DNA of 8,470 nt from assembly GCA_030602105.1 (NCBI GenBank), contig JAUWAK010000044.1, forward strand, positions 1-8,470, read 5' to 3'. This document shows, piece by piece, positions 5,981 through 8,470 of this stretch. The stretch's first letter is position 1; the number at the start of each line of letters is the position of its first letter. Made by a program: the position numbers and the translations under genes. Under the pieces are notes generated by a model. The model had not been told where the DNA came from. It did no database searches and saw only the letters and a list, made by a program, of their open reading frames with translations. Origin of the DNA: Candidatus Aerophobota bacterium. Lineage in GTDB: Bacteria > Aerophobota > Aerophobia > Aerophobales > AE-B3A.

Positions 5981-6973
5981 ATGAAATCCTCCCGTCGAAG
6001 TCCTCGTAAGATCATATGGGTAGTCTTACCTATTGCCCTGATCCTAGTAGCTGCATGGTACATCCTTGGGCTCAAGGCCCGACCCCTCAAGAGAACAGAA
6101 ATGATCATGGGGACCGTGGTTGAAATCACCGTTATTCCGCCTAACCAAGAGGCGATCGAGGAAGCGTTCGATGCCATAAAAGAAGTGGACCAGCTGATGA
6201 GCACCTACAAACCGGAGAGTGAGGTTTCCATTCTCAACCGGCAAGGACAGAATCACGTCTCTCTCCAAACTTCTCGGATCATCCAGGAAGCTATCAAATT
6301 TTCTGAGGCTACCAACGGAGCTTTTGACATCACCTGTCGCCCTCTCATTAACCTATGGAAGAGGGCAAAGAAAGAAGAGAAAATCCCCACCTTAAAGGAA
6401 ATTGAGGAGGCGAGGAGCCTGGTTAGCTACAAAAAGATAATCCTCCAAGGCGATCTGGTGAAGTTCCAGGAACCCGGGATGCAGATTGACCTGGGAGGCA
6501 TCGCCAAAGGTTGGGCCGTTGATAAGGCCATCCAGGCACTAAAGAGACGGGGAGTGAGAGCAGCCCTGGTCAATGCCGGGGGAGATCTCTTTGCTCTGGG
6601 AAAAAGAGGTCTCTGGAAAAAGTGGGATGTAGGTATTCAGAACCCTCGCGATGAGGAGAAGATCTTAAGCACCATAGAGGTTAGCCATAGAGGTGTAGCC
6701 ACCTCCGGCGATTATAGAAGATACTTCACTCTGGAGGGAAGACGCTTTTCCCACATTGTCGATCCAAGAACAGGCGAGACCGTAGAGGACGTGCCTATGA
6801 GTGTTACTGTGGTTGCTCCTGATGCTACCACCGCAGATGCTCTAGCCACAGGAATTTTCGTTCTGGGCCCGAAAGAAGGAATGAGACTTATAGAGAGTCT
6901 TCCCGGGATAGAGGGCCTGATTGTAAGTGAGGGAATGCAGATGGATACTTCCAGCGGATGGAGCAAATTCTAA
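5981..6973 (+). CDS. apbE: FAD:protein FMN transferase (ApbE), membrane-anchored
   Basis: 330 residues. ApbE uses FAD to attach FMN covalently to a threonine or serine of client flavoproteins, notably RnfG and RnfD (and NqrB/NqrC), outside the cytoplasmic membrane. Residues 1-10 are basic and 11-30 form one hydrophobic helix with no lipobox cysteine at its end, so it is a signal anchor rather than a lipoprotein. Family motifs appear in order: EMIMGT (40-45), GAFDIT (113-118), DLGGIAKGWAVD (170-181), NAGGD (198-202), ATSGDYRR (240-247), HIVDPRTG (258-265) and the metal-binding end DATTADALATG (281-291). GGAGG lies 6 bases before the ATG, and a near-consensus promoter lies just upstream. It leads straight into rnfC, which fits modification of the Rnf complex made from the same transcript. 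Confidence 0.95.
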   Translation: MKSSRRSPRKIIWVVLPIALILVAAWYILGLKARPLKRTEMIMGTVVEITVIPPNQEAIEEAFDAIKEVDQLMSTYKPESEVSILNRQGQNHVSLQTSRIIQEAIKFSEATNGAFDITCRPLINLWKRAKKEEKIPTLKEIEEARSLVSYKKIILQGDLVKFQEPGMQIDLGGIAKGWAVDKAIQALKRRGVRAALVNAGGDLFALGKRGLWKKWDVGIQNPRDEEKILSTIEVSHRGVATSGDYRRYFTLEGRRFSHIVDPRTGETVEDVPMSVTVVAPDATTADALATGIFVLGPKEGMRLIESLPGIEGLIVSEGMQMDTSSGWSKF

Positions 6974-6975
6974 AA

Positions 6976-8304
6976 ATGATGATGAGACTCAAGACTTTTC
7001 GGCAGGGTATCCATCCTGCCTATAAGAAATCCAGCACTCAAGATGAGAAGATACGCAGGATCTCTCCTCCCAGGGAGGTGATTCTCCCTCTTCAACAACA
7101 TATTGGTGCACCTTGCCAGAGCCTGGTAAAGAAGGGTGACGAGGTGAGAAAGGGGGACAGGATTGCTGAAGCAGAATCCTTTGTTTCTGCTCCTATCCAT
7201 GCCAGCATCTCTGGCAAAGTTACCGCTGTTGAGTTAGGTCCCCATCCTGTCGTAGGAAAGTTCAAGTCTATCTCTATCCGGGGAGAAGGGGCTGAGGAGG
7301 ACTGGGAGGGTTTAGATGAGAAGAATATAGACCTCTCACAGCTGGATCCTCAGGAGATCCGGGATCGTGTCAAAGAGGCTGGAATAGTGGGTCTTGGGGG
7401 AGCTACCTTTCCTACCCATGTCAAACTTACCCCTCCCAAGGAAAAACCCGTTGATACAGTTATTCTCAATGGGTGTGAATGCGAACCTTATTTGACAGGG
7501 GATTATAGGTTGATGCTGGAGGAGCCCGACAAGTGTCTATTTGGACTCAAGGCTACTATTAGAGCTGTCGGTGCCGAGAGAGGATATGTGGCCATTGAAA
7601 ACAACAAGATGGACGCTGTTGCTCTCTTTCAAGACAAAGTAGCAGGTGATGACAACGTGGAGGTTGTCGCTCTAAGAACCAAGTATCCCCAGGGCGGCGA
7701 GAAGATGCTGGTGAAGGCCATTTTGAACCGGGAAGTTCCCTCTGAGGGTATTCCTCTTGATGTAGGGGTGGTGGTGAGCAATGTGGGTACTGCCGTTGCC
7801 ATCACCGAATGCCTGACTTTGAATAAGCCGTTGATCGAGCGAGTTGTCACGGTATCAGGTTCTATGGTACGAAAGCCTGCCAATTTGCTTGTTCCCCTGG
7901 GAACTCCTTTCGCCACTTTTCTGGAGGAATGCGATGTAGATGTTGATAAGGCGGATCGGGTCATCATGGGAGGTCCCATGATGGGTATCAGTCAGTCTAC
8001 CCTCCAGGTTCCAGTGGTCAAGGGAACCACAGCCATCCTGGTTTTGAGGGAAGAAGAAGTGATGGTTCCTCTTGAAGATGCCTGTATCAGGTGCGCCCGA
8101 TGCGTTGATCATTGTCCACTATCTCTTGTTCCCGCAGAGTTAGCTCGCCTGGCAAAGAATAGCAAATGGGAAAGATTAAGAGATTATCACATTGTGGACT
8201 GTATGGAGTGCGGATGCTGCGCCTACGTCTGTCCAGCCAGAATACCTATTGTTCAACTGATAAAATTGGGCAAGGTCCAGCTACAAACCATGGATTCCAA
8301 ATGA
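6976..8304 (+). CDS. rnfC: RnfC, electron-input subunit of the Rnf ferredoxin:NAD+ oxidoreductase
   Basis: 442 residues from the chosen start. RnfC is the peripheral cytoplasmic subunit that exchanges electrons with NAD(H) in the ion-translocating Rnf complex. The opening RLKTFRQGIHP is typical, followed by a biotinyl/lipoyl-like fold ('GAPCQSLVKKGDEV'), the flavin/NADH region GLGGATFPTHVK (139-150) and NGCECEPY, then two C-terminal 4Fe-4S motifs: Cys370, 373, 376, 380 (CIRCARCVDHCP) and Cys409, 412, 415, 419 (CMECGCCAYVCP). Three ATGs in a row at 6976, 6979 and 6982 could each start the protein; family alignment favours these over the in-frame ATG at 6958, which would overlap apbE by 16 bases. 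A GGAG at 6960-6963 is 12 bases away, longer than ideal, so coupling to apbE is likely. The stop overlaps rnfD by ATGA. It lacks the long alanine-rich C-terminal extension of some proteobacterial RnfC proteins. Confidence 0.96.
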   Translation: MMMRLKTFRQGIHPAYKKSSTQDEKIRRISPPREVILPLQQHIGAPCQSLVKKGDEVRKGDRIAEAESFVSAPIHASISGKVTAVELGPHPVVGKFKSISIRGEGAEEDWEGLDEKNIDLSQLDPQEIRDRVKEAGIVGLGGATFPTHVKLTPPKEKPVDTVILNGCECEPYLTGDYRLMLEEPDKCLFGLKATIRAVGAERGYVAIENNKMDAVALFQDKVAGDDNVEVVALRTKYPQGGEKMLVKAILNREVPSEGIPLDVGVVVSNVGTAVAITECLTLNKPLIERVVTVSGSMVRKPANLLVPLGTPFATFLEECDVDVDKADRVIMGGPMMGISQSTLQVPVVKGTTAILVLREEEVMVPLEDACIRCARCVDHCPLSLVPAELARLAKNSKWERLRDYHIVDCMECGCCAYVCPARIPIVQLIKLGKVQLQTMDSK

Positions 8305-8470
8305 GTGAAAAGAAAAGTAACCAGAAAGGCGAAAAATCCTCCCCTGAGAAAGCATTGGTGAGGGAAAAGAAGACCCCTGCGGCGGAAGGGAAAATTCTCA
8401 CTGTTGCCGCAGCTCCTCACATTGGAGTAGCCAGAACTGTGCCTGATGTGATGTGGGGAGTGGTCATCTC
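8301..8470 (+). CDS. rnfD: RnfD, N-terminal fragment (3' truncated by window edge)
   Basis: The ATG overlaps the rnfC stop in ATGA, and 56 codons are open to the window end. After a lysine-rich hydrophilic stretch of about 32 residues comes 'LTVAAAPHIGVARTVPDVMW' and 'GVVI', which matches the start of RnfD: a 'SPH' segment followed by the first membrane helix. RnfD is a membrane subunit that in many species carries a covalently bound FMN, placed there by ApbE, and takes part in electron transfer across the membrane linked to ion pumping. Position directly after rnfC agrees with the usual rnfC-D-G-E-A-B order. The N-terminal extension is longer than in typical RnfD; an internal GTG (codon 20) is a less likely start. 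No transmembrane helix is fully contained in the fragment. Confidence 0.85.
   Translation, partial: MSEKKSNQKGEKSSPEKALVREKKTPAAEGKILTVAAAPHIGVARTVPDVMWGVVI

Overview
The window looks like a chromosomal segment of a strictly anaerobic bacterium. It is dense in iron-sulfur and low-potential redox genes: part of an Rnf operon, a corrinoid-activating ASKHA protein with a 2Fe-2S domain, thioredoxin, a radical SAM protein and a small cysteine-rich DUF6485 protein. Shine-Dalgarno sequences (GGAGG-type) and one near-consensus -35/-10 promoter are bacterial in style. I cannot assign a phylum from sequence alone; an uncultured anaerobic lineage with Wood-Ljungdahl-type or corrinoid-dependent metabolism is an inference. 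I see no tRNA, rRNA, CRISPR array, insertion sequence or phage gene.

Layout. 2-424 (+): C-terminal part of a cysteine-rich iron-sulfur protein that runs in from the left edge. 425-607: a short, partly GC-rich convergent spacer. 608-1087 (-): SRPBCC-fold protein. 1262-1924 (-): membrane protein with a TrkA-C (RCK_C) domain and a TrkH-like pore-loop motif. 2091-4025 (-) and 4022-4345 (-): RACo-like corrinoid activator and thioredoxin, overlapping by an ATGA. 4530-5444 (-) and 5523-5735 (-): radical SAM protein with a C-terminal winged helix, preceded by a DUF6485 mini-protein. 5736-5980: divergent promoter region. 5981-8470 (+): apbE, rnfC and the start of rnfD, tightly packed, clearly the start of an rnf operon that continues past the right edge.

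How the genes may work together. The right-hand operon encodes the Rnf ferredoxin:NAD+ oxidoreductase (ion-pumping) plus ApbE, the enzyme that covalently attaches FMN to Rnf subunits. The leftward trx-RACo pair suggests reductive reactivation of a corrinoid protein encoded elsewhere. The radical SAM/DUF6485 pair has no known pathway. That these leftward genes and rnf share low-potential electron carriers is plausible but inferred only from proximity. No defence system or clearly new multi-gene machine is visible. The most interesting leads are the minimal TrkH-like/RCK_C membrane protein, the coupled thioredoxin-RACo pair, the DUF6485-radical SAM pair and the odd duplicated cysteine modules in the left-edge iron-sulfur protein.
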